A stretch of 48,940 nt of DNA, taken from Halomonas ramblicola (GTDB lineage Bacteria > Pseudomonadota > Gammaproteobacteria > Pseudomonadales > Halomonadaceae). Position 1 is the first letter of the stretch; every line of letters starts with the position of its first letter. Below the pieces are notes generated by a model. It saw only the letters and a list, made by a program, of their open reading frames with translations, ran no database searches and had not been told where the DNA came from. A program made the position numbers and the translations under genes. Positions 9,161 to 20,360 of this stretch are shown here, piece by piece. The DNA is taken from NCBI RefSeq assembly GCF_030409215.1, contig NZ_JAUFPL010000004.1, positions 1-48,940 of the forward strand. Reading direction: 5' to 3'.

Positions 9161-10576
9161 ATGGAAAACGACGATTTATATGGACTGGATCGCGCCCACC
9201 TGGTGCATCCGGTGGCCTCCTGGAGCTCGCATGAGCAACAAGGGGCGACGATTCTCGAATCCGGTAGCGGCGCCTACCTACGCGACAGCGAGGGGCGCGA
9301 GTACCTCGATGGCTTCGCCGGCCTGTGGTGCGTGAATATCGGCTACGGGCACGACAGCGTAGTCGAGGCGGCGGCCCGGCAAATGCGGCAGCTGCCCTAT
9401 GCCACCGGCTACTTCCACTATGCCAGCGAGCCATCCATCCGCTTCGCCGAGGCCATCGCCCGACGCACCCCAGGCGACCTCGATCATGTCTACTTTACGC
9501 TCGGCGGATCGGATGCCATCGACAGTGCCATACGCTTCATCCGCTATTACCACAATGTCACCGGCGCGCCTCAACGCAAGCACTTCATCGCCCTGGAGCG
9601 CGGGTACCACGGCTCCTCGAGCACCGGATCGGGACTGACTGCCCTGCCGCTGTTCCATGACCATTTCGATGGTCCTTCAGCGTTCCAGCATCACATTCCG
9701 TCTCCCTACCCCTACCGCAACCCCGTCGGCCCAGGCGAGGAAGCCATCATCGCGGAATCCGTGAGAGCATTGCGGGCGACTGTCGAGCGTCTGGGTGCGG
9801 AGAACGTGGCCGCCTTCTTCTGTGAACCCATCCAGGGCTCGGGTGGCATCATCGTCCCGCCACGCGGCTGGCTGAAGGCAATGCACCAGGTATGCCGCGA
9901 GTACGGCATCCTGCTGGTGGTGGATGAAGTGATCACCGGCTTCGGCCGTACCGGCCCCCTCTTCGCCCTGGAAGACGAAGACGTGGTGCCCGATCTCATG
10001 ACCATGGCCAAGGGCCTGACGTCCGGCTATGCCCCACTGGGTGCCGTGGTGCTGAGCGAAAGGGTCTACCGGGGTATCGCCGACAACGCGCCGGCAGGCA
10101 AGCCGGTGGGACACGGCTTCACCTATTCCGGTCACCCGGTGAGCTGTGCGGTCGGCCTGGAGGTGCTGAGACTCTACGAAGAAGGCGGCCTGCTGGCCAA
10201 TGGCCAGCGGGTGGGCACTTACTTCCAGCAGCGCCTGGGCGAACTGGTGGAACACCCCTTGGTGGGCGAATCCCGGGGCCGGGGATTGCTGGGTGCCGTG
10301 GAACTGGTGACAGACAAGGCAAGCAAGACCAGGTTCGACTCGTCTCTGCATCTGTCGGCGCGCCTGCTCGGCATGGCCCGCGAGCGAGGATTGATCTTCC
10401 GCGCCTTCGCCGACGACGTCATCGGCTTCGCTCCACCGCTGTGCTGCTCTCACGAGGATATCGACCTGCTCATCGAGTGCCTGTCCTCGACCCTGGATGC
10501 CGCCCTGGACGAGCCGGACGTCCGAGCCGCCCTCAGGCATCCTGTGCCAGGAAAGGAATCGGCCCGGGCGTCTTGA
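9161..10576 (+). CDS. Class III PLP-dependent aminotransferase (omega-amino acid/amine type)
   Basis: This 471-residue fold-type I aminotransferase shows the class III signature: LVVDEVITGFGRTG around the cofactor-binding Asp, and the Schiff-base lysine K284 in TMAKGLTSGYAPLGA. The N-terminal HPVASWSSHEQQGATILESG and the GLWCVNIGYGH segment resemble omega-amine:pyruvate, taurine:pyruvate and putrescine:pyruvate transaminases. The start at 9161 has a GGGAGGG ribosome binding site. The gene is divergent from the ABC importer and probably acts first on the imported amine, giving an aldehyde or oxo acid for the downstream dehydrogenases. Its substrate cannot be read from the sequence. Its stop codon lies inside the -35 box of the copA promoter. 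Confidence 0.88.
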   Translation: MENDDLYGLDRAHLVHPVASWSSHEQQGATILESGSGAYLRDSEGREYLDGFAGLWCVNIGYGHDSVVEAAARQMRQLPYATGYFHYASEPSIRFAEAIARRTPGDLDHVYFTLGGSDAIDSAIRFIRYYHNVTGAPQRKHFIALERGYHGSSSTGSGLTALPLFHDHFDGPSAFQHHIPSPYPYRNPVGPGEEAIIAESVRALRATVERLGAENVAAFFCEPIQGSGGIIVPPRGWLKAMHQVCREYGILLVVDEVITGFGRTGPLFALEDEDVVPDLMTMAKGLTSGYAPLGAVVLSERVYRGIADNAPAGKPVGHGFTYSGHPVSCAVGLEVLRLYEEGGLLANGQRVGTYFQQRLGELVEHPLVGESRGRGLLGAVELVTDKASKTRFDSSLHLSARLLGMARERGLIFRAFADDVIGFAPPLCCSHEDIDLLIECLSSTLDAALDEPDVRAALRHPVPGKESARAS

Positions 10577-10603
10577 CCTTCCCACAATGGGAAGGTCTAA
10601 GTT
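10573..10603 (+). promoter_or_regulatory. CueR-type (MerR-family) copper promoter of copA
   Basis: TTGACC (-35, 10573-10578) and TAAGTT (-10, 10598-10603) are separated by 19 bp, the long spacer typical of MerR-family activated promoters. The spacer region holds a perfect palindrome, ACCTTCCC-acaat-GGGAAGGT (10576-10596), which matches the CueR operator pattern. It sits 42 bp upstream of copA. The -35 box overlaps the aminotransferase stop codon. No cueR gene is present in this window. Confidence 0.9.
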
Positions 10604-10644
10604 CCTGAACACGGCAATCGCGGCACAACAGAGGAACCTGGATC

Positions 10645-13209
10645 ATGCCAACCAACGACACAAGCAAGATGGAATCGGCCAAGGGGCACGTCCTTGCCAG
10701 CAATGCCTCATATTCGCTGGGAATCGAAGGCATGAGCTGTGCCTCCTGCGTGGGTCGGGTCGAGAAGGCGATCCGCGGCGTGCCAGGGGTCACCGATGCC
10801 TCGGTCAACCTGGCGACCCAACGCGCCCAGGTGGTGTTTACCGCCGGCCAGGAGGATATCGCCAGTGTCGTGCAGACGGTGGGGACCGCCGGCTACCCCG
10901 CCGTCACCGAAACCATCGAGCTGGCGATCAAGGGCATGAGCTGTGCCTCCTGCGTGGGTCGGGTGGAACGCAAGCTCTTCGGTGTGCCCGGCGTGCTCGA
11001 CGCCAGCGTCAACCTCGCCACGGCGACGGCCACCGTGAAAGTGGTGGCCGAGGCCGTGACCGCGCCGAGCCTGGTCGAGGCCGTGAAGGCCGCGGGCTAC
11101 GAAGCCGAAGCCCCCGGCGACACACCGGACCGCAGCGACCGCGAACGCGAAGCCCGCGAACAGGAAATCAGCGAGCTGAAGCGCGCGGTCACCATCGCCG
11201 CGGTGTTCACCCTGCCCGTCTTCGTGCTGGACATGGGCTCGCACTTCATCCCCATGCTGCATCACTGGCTGCAGATGAACGTGGGTCAGCAAAACCTGTT
11301 CTACCTGTTCTTCGCCCTGGCCTCGGTCGTGCAGTTCGGCCCGGGGCTGCGTTTCTACCAGAAGGGCTGGCCTGCCCTGCTGCGCGGCGGGCCGGACATG
11401 AACTCCCTGGTCATGCTGGGTACCACCGCCGCCTGGGGCTATTCGGTGGTCGCCACCTTCGTTCCCCAGTTACTGCCCGCCGGCACGGTCAACGTCTACT
11501 TCGAGGCCTCGGCCGTGATCATCACGCTGATTCTCGTCGGCCGCTACTTCGAGGCGATCGCCAAGGGCCGCACCAGCGAGGCCATCAAGGCCCTGATGCA
11601 GCTCCAGGCCAAGACCGCCCGCGTGGTCCGCGACGGCCAGGAGATGGAGATCGGCATCGACGAGGTGCGCCAGGGCGATATCGTGCTCGTGCGCCCCGGT
11701 GACAAGATTCCCGTGGACGGCACGGTCGTCGAAGGCAGTTCCTTCGTCGACGAATCCATGATCACCGGCGAACCCCTGCCGGTACGCAAGGAGGCCGGTG
11801 CGGAAGTCGTCGGCGGCACCATCAACAAGGTGGGCAGCTTCACCTTCGAGGCCACCAAGATCGGGGCCGATACCCTCCTGGCCCAGATCGTGCGCATGGT
11901 GGAACAGGCACAAGGCTCGAAGCTGCCCATCCAGGCCATGGTGGACAAGGTCACCAACTACTTCGTACCGGCGGTGATCGCCGCGGCCCTGGTCACGGTG
12001 GGCATCTGGCTGATCTTCGGCCCCGCCCCGGCCATGACCTTCGCCCTGGTCAACGGCGTGGCGGTGCTGATCATTGCCTGCCCCTGTGCCATGGGCCTGG
12101 CCACGCCCACCTCGATCATGGTGGGTACCGGCAAGGCCGCCAAGATGGGGGTGCTGTTTCGCAAGGGCGAAGCCCTGCAGTCACTACGCGATACTCGGGT
12201 GATCGCACTGGACAAGACCGGCACCCTGACCAAGGGGCGGCCCGAACTCACCGACCTGGTCGTGGCCAAGGACTTCGACGAGGCGGACACCCTGCGCCTG
12301 GTGGCTTCCGTCGAGCGCCAGTCGGAACACCCCATCGCCGAGGCCATCGTCAACGCGGCCCAGGGCCGCGGGATGGAGCCAGTCACGGTACAAGGCTTCG
12401 AGGCCATCCCCGGCTTCGGCGTTGCGGCACAGGTGGATAGCCATCGTGTGGAAGTCGGTGCCGACCGCTACATGCGCAAACTGGGCCTGGACGTGGAGGT
12501 ATTCGCCAAGACCGCACACCGTCTCTCCGACGAAGGCAAGTCACCGCTCTACGCCGCCATCGATGGCCGGTTGGCCGCCATCATTGCCGTTGCCGATCCG
12601 ATCAAGGAGTCCACGCCGGCGGCCATTCGCGCGCTGCACGATGAGGGTCTGCAGGTCGCGATGATCACCGGCGACAACCAGCGTACCGCCGAGGCCATCG
12701 CCCGCCGTCTTGGGATCGACAAGGTCGTGGCCGAAGTGCTGCCCGACGGCAAGGTGGAGGCGGTGAAGAGCCTCCAGAGCGAAGGCGACCGGGTGGCCTT
12801 CGTGGGCGACGGCATCAACGACGCTCCTGCCCTCGCCCAGGCCGACGTGGGAATCGCCATCGGCACCGGCACCGACATCGCCATCGAGTCCGCCGAAGTG
12901 GTGTTGATGTCCGGCGACCTGCGTAACGTGCCCAATGCGATCATGCTGTCCCGGGCCACCATTCGCAACATCAAGCAGAACCTGTTCTGGGCCTTCGCCT
13001 ACAACACCGTGTTGATTCCGGTGGCCGCCGGCGCACTGTTCCCCGCCTTCGGGATCCTGCTTTCGCCGATCTTCGCTGCCGTGGCCATGGCCGCCTCGAG
13101 CATCTGCGTGCTCACCAATGCGCTGCGCCTCAAGGGTTTCCGGCCGCCGATAGCGATCGAAGCGGAAGGCACCGCAGCGCCGGCCCCCCCGGTTTCGCAA
13201 GCCGCATGA
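10645..13209 (+). CDS. copA: Copper-exporting P1B-type ATPase CopA
   Basis: This 854-residue inner-membrane Cu(I) pump has two N-terminal HMA domains, each with GMSCASC (residues 29-35 and 97-103). About eight transmembrane helices follow, with the actuator TGE motif at 374-376, the metal-binding CPC at 479-481, the phosphorylated Asp D523 in DKTGTLT and the hinge GDGIND at 721-726. All catalytic motifs are intact and the length is normal for two-HMA CopA. The gene follows a CueR-type promoter and moves Cu(I) from cytoplasm to periplasm. It sits between the aminotransferase and the rest of the catabolic cluster, which looks like an insertion into an older operon. The two HMA repeats share an identical stretch of about 30 nt around [11 protein letters not shown]. 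Confidence 0.96.
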   Translation: MPTNDTSKMESAKGHVLASNASYSLGIEGMSCASCVGRVEKAIRGVPGVTDASVNLATQRAQVVFTAGQEDIASVVQTVGTAGYPAVTETIELAIKGMSCASCVGRVERKLFGVPGVLDASVNLATATATVKVVAEAVTAPSLVEAVKAAGYEAEAPGDTPDRSDREREAREQEISELKRAVTIAAVFTLPVFVLDMGSHFIPMLHHWLQMNVGQQNLFYLFFALASVVQFGPGLRFYQKGWPALLRGGPDMNSLVMLGTTAAWGYSVVATFVPQLLPAGTVNVYFEASAVIITLILVGRYFEAIAKGRTSEAIKALMQLQAKTARVVRDGQEMEIGIDEVRQGDIVLVRPGDKIPVDGTVVEGSSFVDESMITGEPLPVRKEAGAEVVGGTINKVGSFTFEATKIGADTLLAQIVRMVEQAQGSKLPIQAMVDKVTNYFVPAVIAAALVTVGIWLIFGPAPAMTFALVNGVAVLIIACPCAMGLATPTSIMVGTGKAAKMGVLFRKGEALQSLRDTRVIALDKTGTLTKGRPELTDLVVAKDFDEADTLRLVASVERQSEHPIAEAIVNAAQGRGMEPVTVQGFEAIPGFGVAAQVDSHRVEVGADRYMRKLGLDVEVFAKTAHRLSDEGKSPLYAAIDGRLAAIIAVADPIKESTPAAIRALHDEGLQVAMITGDNQRTAEAIARRLGIDKVVAEVLPDGKVEAVKSLQSEGDRVAFVGDGINDAPALAQADVGIAIGTGTDIAIESAEVVLMSGDLRNVPNAIMLSRATIRNIKQNLFWAFAYNTVLIPVAAGALFPAFGILLSPIFAAVAMAASSICVLTNALRLKGFRPPIAIEAEGTAAPAPPVSQAA

Positions 13210-13227
13210 ATACCCGACTGACAACGT

Positions 13228-13246
13228 GCCTCCCCGGGCGGGAGGC
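13228..13246 (+). terminator. GC-rich hairpin downstream of copA (possible weak terminator)
   Basis: GCCTCCC (13228-13234) and GGGAGGC (13240-13246) form a 7-bp stem with a 5-nt loop in the short gap between copA and the reductase gene. No U-tract follows, so it may only reduce readthrough, leaving the downstream catabolic genes partly under the copper promoter. Confidence 0.4.
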
Positions 13247-13274
13247 GCAAATACCACGTTCGGAGAACAACAAG

Positions 13275-14366
13275 ATGAGTCACGAGGTGCAGATCACCAC
13301 TGTCGATGAGGCCGTTACCGTGGAGGACGGCGACACCATCCTGGATGCCGCCCTGGCGGCGGGCATCGCCTACCCCCATAGCTGCCGCGCCGGCCGTTGC
13401 GGCGCCTGCAAGTCGAGACTGGTGGAGGGCGAGGTCGAGTTGCTCCCCCACACACGCTTCTCCCTGACCGACGAGGAGCGTGACGCCGGGCTGGTACTTG
13501 CCTGCCGCGCCGTGCCGCTCAGCGACTGCACCCTGTCCTGGCTGCAGGATGATGAAGCGCTCGCCACCGCCCATGCGGTGCGGAAAACAAGCTGTACCGT
13601 GGTAAAGCTCGACGACCTCACCCACGACATCAAACGGATTCGTCTACGCGTGGGCAACGGCGAGCGCTTTGCCTTCAGCGCCGGCCAGTACGCCCAGGTG
13701 ACCTTTCCGGGCTGCCCGACCCGCGAGTACTCCATGGCCAATCATCCGGACGATCCCGTCCTCGAATTCCACGTGCGTCATGTACCGGGCGGTACCACCA
13801 GCACGCATGTGGCCCGCGAGCTGGCGGTGGGAGACACGGTGGAAGTGGAAGGCCCATTCGGCACCTCGTATCTTCGCGAGCGTCATGCCGGCCCCATCGT
13901 GGCGGTGGCCGGTGGTTCCGGCCTGGCACCGGTGAAGTCCATCCTCGAGGCCGCGCTGGCATCTGGCATGCGCCAGTCCATCCACCTGTACTTCGGCGCC
14001 CGCGACGAGCGCGACGTTTACCTGGAGCCCTACCTCCGTAGCCTGAGCGAGCGCCACGACAACCTGCAGATCCATATCGTGCTTTCCGAGCCCACCGGCT
14101 CCACCGAGCGCAGCACCGGCCTGGTGACTGAGGTCATGGCGATGAACCGGGACGAGGTGACCGGCTGCCGGGCCTACCTGGCCGGTCCGCCGCCCATGGT
14201 GGAAGCGGCCACCGAGTCGCTGCTGGCCCGTGACGTGCCGGCCGGCAACATCCATGCCGACGCCTTCTATACCTCGGCCGATCGCGACGCCATGGAAACG
14301 GAAACACAGGCGCCCCAGCGCAGTGCCGAGCACGGCTGCGCGTGCTGCCATACGGCATCTTCATGA
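13275..14366 (+). CDS. 2Fe-2S/FAD/NAD oxidoreductase (phenol hydroxylase reductase or AscD-like)
   Basis: This 363-residue protein fuses a plant-type ferredoxin domain to a ferredoxin-reductase-type flavodomain. The ferredoxin domain carries cluster cysteines C37, C42, C45 and C77 in CRAGRCGAC...LAC. The flavodomain has an FAD motif RxYS at 150-153 and an NAD motif GGSGLAP at 213-219. Such proteins pass electrons from NAD(P)H to an oxygenase or dehydratase partner, but none is encoded nearby. The C-terminus carries an extra Cys/His-rich tail (HGCACCH) beyond the usual fold. The start has a GGAGAA ribosome binding site. It lies between copA and the GhrA-like gene and was probably part of the catabolic operon. 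CDP-6-deoxyglucoseen reductase is a common name for the family but is unlikely to be its real role here. Confidence 0.85.
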   Translation: MSHEVQITTVDEAVTVEDGDTILDAALAAGIAYPHSCRAGRCGACKSRLVEGEVELLPHTRFSLTDEERDAGLVLACRAVPLSDCTLSWLQDDEALATAHAVRKTSCTVVKLDDLTHDIKRIRLRVGNGERFAFSAGQYAQVTFPGCPTREYSMANHPDDPVLEFHVRHVPGGTTSTHVARELAVGDTVEVEGPFGTSYLRERHAGPIVAVAGGSGLAPVKSILEAALASGMRQSIHLYFGARDERDVYLEPYLRSLSERHDNLQIHIVLSEPTGSTERSTGLVTEVMAMNRDEVTGCRAYLAGPPPMVEAATESLLARDVPAGNIHADAFYTSADRDAMETETQAPQRSAEHGCACCHTASS

Positions 14367-14486
14367 CGTCGCGGAGCAACCGAGATGCGACCAAGCCTCG
14401 GGGCATATCCCCGAGCCACGTCCTTCCAGTACCAGCAACTTCGGTCATTGCAGGCGTCGCACTGGACGCACAGGAGTCGAAAAGCA

Positions 14487-15419
14487 ATGAAGGCGAGTTT
14501 CGTCTACAAGGCAGACCCGGCGCGCGGTCGTGAGTGGAAAAGGCTGTTCGCCGAGCGGGCTCCCCATCTGGATTTTCGTCTCTGGCCCGACATCGGGAAT
14601 CCCGAGGCCGTGCGCTACCTCGCCATGTGGGAGCCACCCGACGACCTCGCCGAGCGATTCCCCAACCTGGAGCTGGTGTTTTCCATCGGCGCCGGCATCG
14701 ATCAGTTCGACCTGAACAGCATTCCCGCTCATGTGCCGCTGTTACGCATGCAGGAGCCGGGAATCGCCGTCACGATGCAGGAGTACGTGGCAATGGCAGT
14801 GTTGGCCCTGCACCGCAACCTGATCGATTACATCGGCCAGCAGCGTGTCGCGGTCTGGAACGCCCTGCGGGTACGCCCCGCCTCGCAGTGCTGCGTGGGC
14901 ATCCTCGGCCTGGGACAGTTGGGCGCCGCCGTGGCGGAGCGCTTGACCGGCCTGGGCTTTCCCTGCCGGGGATGGAGTCGGACCCGCCGCCACCTGGAGG
15001 GCGTGGAGTGCTTCGCCGGTGACGGGGAGCTGACGACCTTCCTGTCCCAAAGTCAGGTGCTGATCTGTCTGCTGCCACTGACCGACCAGACCCGCGGCAT
15101 CCTCGATGCCAAGCTGTTCGCGCGTCTTCCACACGGGGCTTCGCTGGTCAATGTCGGCCGAGGCCCGCACCTGGTCGCGCAGGATCTGCTGGCGGCGCTG
15201 GACAGTGGGCAGTTGTCGGCGGCGGTGCTGGACGTGTTCGACCCCGAGCCGCCGCCTGCCGACCATCCGCTGTGGCATCACCCGCGCGTCCTGATGACGC
15301 CCCACGTGGCCAGCATGACCCAGCCGGAAGGCGCAGTGGCCATGGTGCTCGACAATATCGTCCGCCATGGAGAAGGTCGCGAGATGGCCGGGGTCGTCGA
15401 CCGCCAGCGTGGCTATTGA
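14487..15419 (+). CDS. D-2-hydroxyacid dehydrogenase, GhrA-like (glyoxylate/hydroxypyruvate reductase type)
   Basis: At 310 residues it matches the length of GhrA-type enzymes. The nucleotide-binding motif GILGLGQLG lies near residue 138. The catalytic triad is visible as Arg in NVGRGPHLV, Glu in DVFDPEPPP and His in TPHVASMT. These enzymes reduce 2-oxo acids such as glyoxylate or hydroxypyruvate with NAD(P)H. In this cluster it may dispose of an oxo acid formed by the aminotransferase pathway. I chose the start at 14487, which has a CAGGAG sequence upstream. The aldehyde dehydrogenase gene follows 39 bp later. Confidence 0.87.
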   Translation: MKASFVYKADPARGREWKRLFAERAPHLDFRLWPDIGNPEAVRYLAMWEPPDDLAERFPNLELVFSIGAGIDQFDLNSIPAHVPLLRMQEPGIAVTMQEYVAMAVLALHRNLIDYIGQQRVAVWNALRVRPASQCCVGILGLGQLGAAVAERLTGLGFPCRGWSRTRRHLEGVECFAGDGELTTFLSQSQVLICLLPLTDQTRGILDAKLFARLPHGASLVNVGRGPHLVAQDLLAALDSGQLSAAVLDVFDPEPPPADHPLWHHPRVLMTPHVASMTQPEGAVAMVLDNIVRHGEGREMAGVVDRQRGY

Positions 15420-15458
15420 GTACCCCACGACCCACCAACGAGAAAAACAGGAATCGAC

Positions 15459-16910
15459 ATGAACCAAGCGACAACCCTGCTGCGGGAGCAGTGCTATATC
15501 GATGGGGCCTGGGTGTCGGCCGCCGATGGCCGGACTCTGACGGTGCACAACCCCTCGACCGGTGAGGCCATCGGCAGCGTGCCCAGTCTCTCCGCCGAGG
15601 AAGTCCGCGGCGCCATCCACGCCGCCGAAGCCGCCGGCGCCTCCTGGGCGGCGCTGACGGCCAAGGCACGCGCCGTCATCCTGCGACGCTGGTACGAGCT
15701 GTGCATGGAGCAGCAGGAAGCCCTGGCCCAGTTACTGACCCTGGAGCAGGGCAAGCCCCTGGCCGAGGCGCGCGGCGAGATCGCCTACGGTTCCGCCTTC
15801 ATCGAGTGGTTCGCCGAGGAGGCCAAGCGGGTCTATGGCGACGTCATCCCCAGCACCAACGACGGCCGGCGCACCCTGGTGCTCAAGCAGCCGATCGGCG
15901 TCGTAGCGGCGATCACGCCGTGGAACTTCCCCAATGCCATGATCACTCGCAAGGCCGCCGCCGCCCTGGCGGCGGGCTGCAGCATCGTGGTCAAGCCGGC
16001 CAGCGCCACGCCGTTCTCGGCCCTGGCGCTGGCCGAACTGGCCGAACAGGCGGGCGTGCCCAGGGGCGTGCTCAATATCGTCACCGGCAAGGCATCGGTA
16101 GTCGGCAACGCGCTGACCGACAACCCTATCGTACGCAAGCTCTCCTTCACCGGCTCCACCGAGGTCGGCAAGCAGTTGATGCAGCGCTGTGCAGGTACCG
16201 TGAAGAAGGTATCCATGGAACTGGGCGGCAATGCGCCCTTCATCATCTTCGACGACGCCGACCTGGATGCCGCAGTGGGCGGGGTAATGGCCTCCAAGTT
16301 CCGCAATACCGGCCAGACCTGCGTGTGTGCCAACCGAGTGTTCGTGCAGAACAGCGTCTACGATGCCTTCGCCGACAAGCTCAAGGCCGCCGTCGAGGCG
16401 CTGTCGGTGGGCGATGGTTTCGAGGAAGGGGTGACGCTGGGGCCGCTGATCGACGAGCGCGCCGTGGCCAAGGTGCAGGAGCATATCGAGGATGCCGTGA
16501 CGGGCGGGGCCCACCTGCTGACGGGCGGTGTGTCGCATGCACGCGGTGGCAACTTCCTGCAACCGGCGATCCTCACCGATGTCTCCCGCGACGCCCTGCT
16601 GATGCGCGAGGAAACCTTCGGCCCGGTGGCGCCGCTGATTCGCTTCGACAGCGAGGAAGACGCGATCGTGATGGCCAACGACACGCCCTTCGGCCTCGCC
16701 AGCTACTTCTACACCCGCGACCTGGCGCGCTCCTGGCGAGTGGCGGAGGCCCTGGAATTCGGCATCGTCGGCTTGAACGAAGGCATCATCTCCAGCGAGG
16801 TGGCGCCGTTCGGCGGTATCAAGGAGTCGGGCATCGGCCGTGAGGGCTCCAAGTACGGCATCGATGATTATATCGAGATCAAGTATTTATGCGTCGGCGG
16901 CATTCGCTGA
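15459..16910 (+). CDS. NAD(P)+-dependent succinate-semialdehyde dehydrogenase-like aldehyde dehydrogenase
   Basis: This 483-residue aldehyde dehydrogenase has the catalytic Glu E254 in MELGGNAP and the nucleophile C288 in NTGQTCVCANR, the same positions as in E. coli GabD. ITPWNFPNAMITRK (cofactor pocket) and the C-terminal GGIKESGIGREG motif are also GabD-like. It probably oxidises a semialdehyde produced by the class III aminotransferase to an acid that enters central metabolism. Succinate semialdehyde is the family substrate, but a related semialdehyde is possible given the rest of the cluster. I do not assign gabD because no gabT-like partner is certain. Confidence 0.9.
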   Translation: MNQATTLLREQCYIDGAWVSAADGRTLTVHNPSTGEAIGSVPSLSAEEVRGAIHAAEAAGASWAALTAKARAVILRRWYELCMEQQEALAQLLTLEQGKPLAEARGEIAYGSAFIEWFAEEAKRVYGDVIPSTNDGRRTLVLKQPIGVVAAITPWNFPNAMITRKAAAALAAGCSIVVKPASATPFSALALAELAEQAGVPRGVLNIVTGKASVVGNALTDNPIVRKLSFTGSTEVGKQLMQRCAGTVKKVSMELGGNAPFIIFDDADLDAAVGGVMASKFRNTGQTCVCANRVFVQNSVYDAFADKLKAAVEALSVGDGFEEGVTLGPLIDERAVAKVQEHIEDAVTGGAHLLTGGVSHARGGNFLQPAILTDVSRDALLMREETFGPVAPLIRFDSEEDAIVMANDTPFGLASYFYTRDLARSWRVAEALEFGIVGLNEGIISSEVAPFGGIKESGIGREGSKYGIDDYIEIKYLCVGGIR

Positions 16911-17132
16911 CACATGATGTTTTCTCCTCTATAGCGAAAGTCATCCAGAGGTGAAAATGAGGACTTCGATGGCTAGTGATCCGATAAAGTATGATCAGGA
17001 AATTCGTCATCACGGTCCATAAAAAATGAAGCATGACCGTTGACTAGGTCTCAGTTTGATTCAAACCGACTAGTTGAATCAGGTGGGTCGTCACTACAAC
17101 CCACTTCAAATACCCAGCACGAGGATAGAGAC

Positions 17133-17804
17133 ATGAGCATCTTTCGTCCCAAGTACATCACCTTCGATTGCTACGGCACCCTGACCGACTTCCAGATGGG
17201 TAAAATGACACGCGAGCTCTTCGCGGAGCAGTTCCCCGAGCCCGAGCGCCTGGAGCGCTTCGTCGCGGATTTCAGCGCCTATCGTTATGATACGGTGCTG
17301 GGTGACTGGAAACCCTATGCCGAGGTCATCAAGTCGGCTCTCGAGCGTACCTGCGCACGCTGGGGAATCGAGTATGACGATGCCATAGGGCAGAAGTACT
17401 ACGACGCCATACCGAGTTGGGGACCACACCCGGACGTGATCGAGGGGCTGGCGAAAATCGCCGGCAAGATACCGCTGGTCATCTATTCCAACGCCAGCAA
17501 CGACCAGATCGACTCCAACGTGGCCAAGCTCGAGGTGCCGTTCCACGAGGTCTTCACTGCCGATACCTTCAAGGTCTACAAGCCTCGCTTCGCCGCCTTC
17601 GAGGCCATGATCGACACGCTCGGCTGCGCCCCCGAGGAGCTGCTGCACGTGTCCTCCAGCTTCCGCTACGACCTGATTACGGCGGAACTGATGGGCATCA
17701 AGAACAAGGCGTTCGTCAACCGCAATCATGAGCCCTACTGCCAGGGCTACGGCGCCACCGAGATTCGCGATATTCGTGATCTGCCGGCCTTGGTCGGTCT
17801 CTGA
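17133..17804 (+). CDS. HAD-superfamily hydrolase resembling haloacid dehalogenase type II
   Basis: This 223-residue protein has the HAD nucleophile D12 in [10 protein letters not shown], the SN motif at 119-120 (YSNASND), the conserved Lys K150 in FKVYKP and the acidic D180. The arrangement and length match L-2-haloacid dehalogenases. However, the Asn expected at 177 in the VSSN segment is replaced by Phe (VSSSFRYD), so dehalogenase activity is doubtful and a phosphatase-like role is possible. It is the last gene of the plus-strand cluster, 222 bp after the aldehyde dehydrogenase. That gap carries a small hairpin (17083-17104) and probably its own promoter. A GAGGA ribosome binding site precedes the start. 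Confidence 0.8.
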   Translation: MSIFRPKYITFDCYGTLTDFQMGKMTRELFAEQFPEPERLERFVADFSAYRYDTVLGDWKPYAEVIKSALERTCARWGIEYDDAIGQKYYDAIPSWGPHPDVIEGLAKIAGKIPLVIYSNASNDQIDSNVAKLEVPFHEVFTADTFKVYKPRFAAFEAMIDTLGCAPEELLHVSSSFRYDLITAELMGIKNKAFVNRNHEPYCQGYGATEIRDIRDLPALVGL

Positions 17805-17837
17805 ATCTCATGCTTGTTGTCCAGCTTCCCTAGCATC

Positions 17838-17867
17838 GGGTCCCGGGCAATTAATCGCCCGGGACCC
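17838..17867. terminator. Strong hairpin after the HAD gene
   Basis: GGGTCCCGGGC (17838-17848) pairs perfectly with GCCCGGGACCC (17857-17867) around the 8-nt loop AATTAATC. It lies 34 bp after the HAD stop codon. It has no U-tract, so it may be a factor-assisted terminator or an RNA-stabilising hairpin. Confidence 0.6.
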
Positions 17868-18039
17868 TCTAGGCGGGCATGAACCGACTCCAGGAAACGG
17901 TAGGTGGTCATCCCGAGGAGAGTGGTCTCGCCGCCTGGATCAGGGTGGCGTTCTGATCGGTACCGACGAGCGCGCCCGCTGCCCTTGTGTTATCCGAGGG
18001 TTCTACGCTGAAGGGGTCGCTCTCACTCAGGATGCCCTC

Positions 18040-20352
<2,313 letters not shown>

Positions 20353-20360
20353 GCCGCTCG

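Noticed and set aside
15459..16910. Assigning this gene and the aminotransferase as a gabTD GABA pathway
   Set aside because: The aminotransferase resembles omega-amine enzymes more than GabT, and the surrounding genes do not fit simple GABA breakdown.
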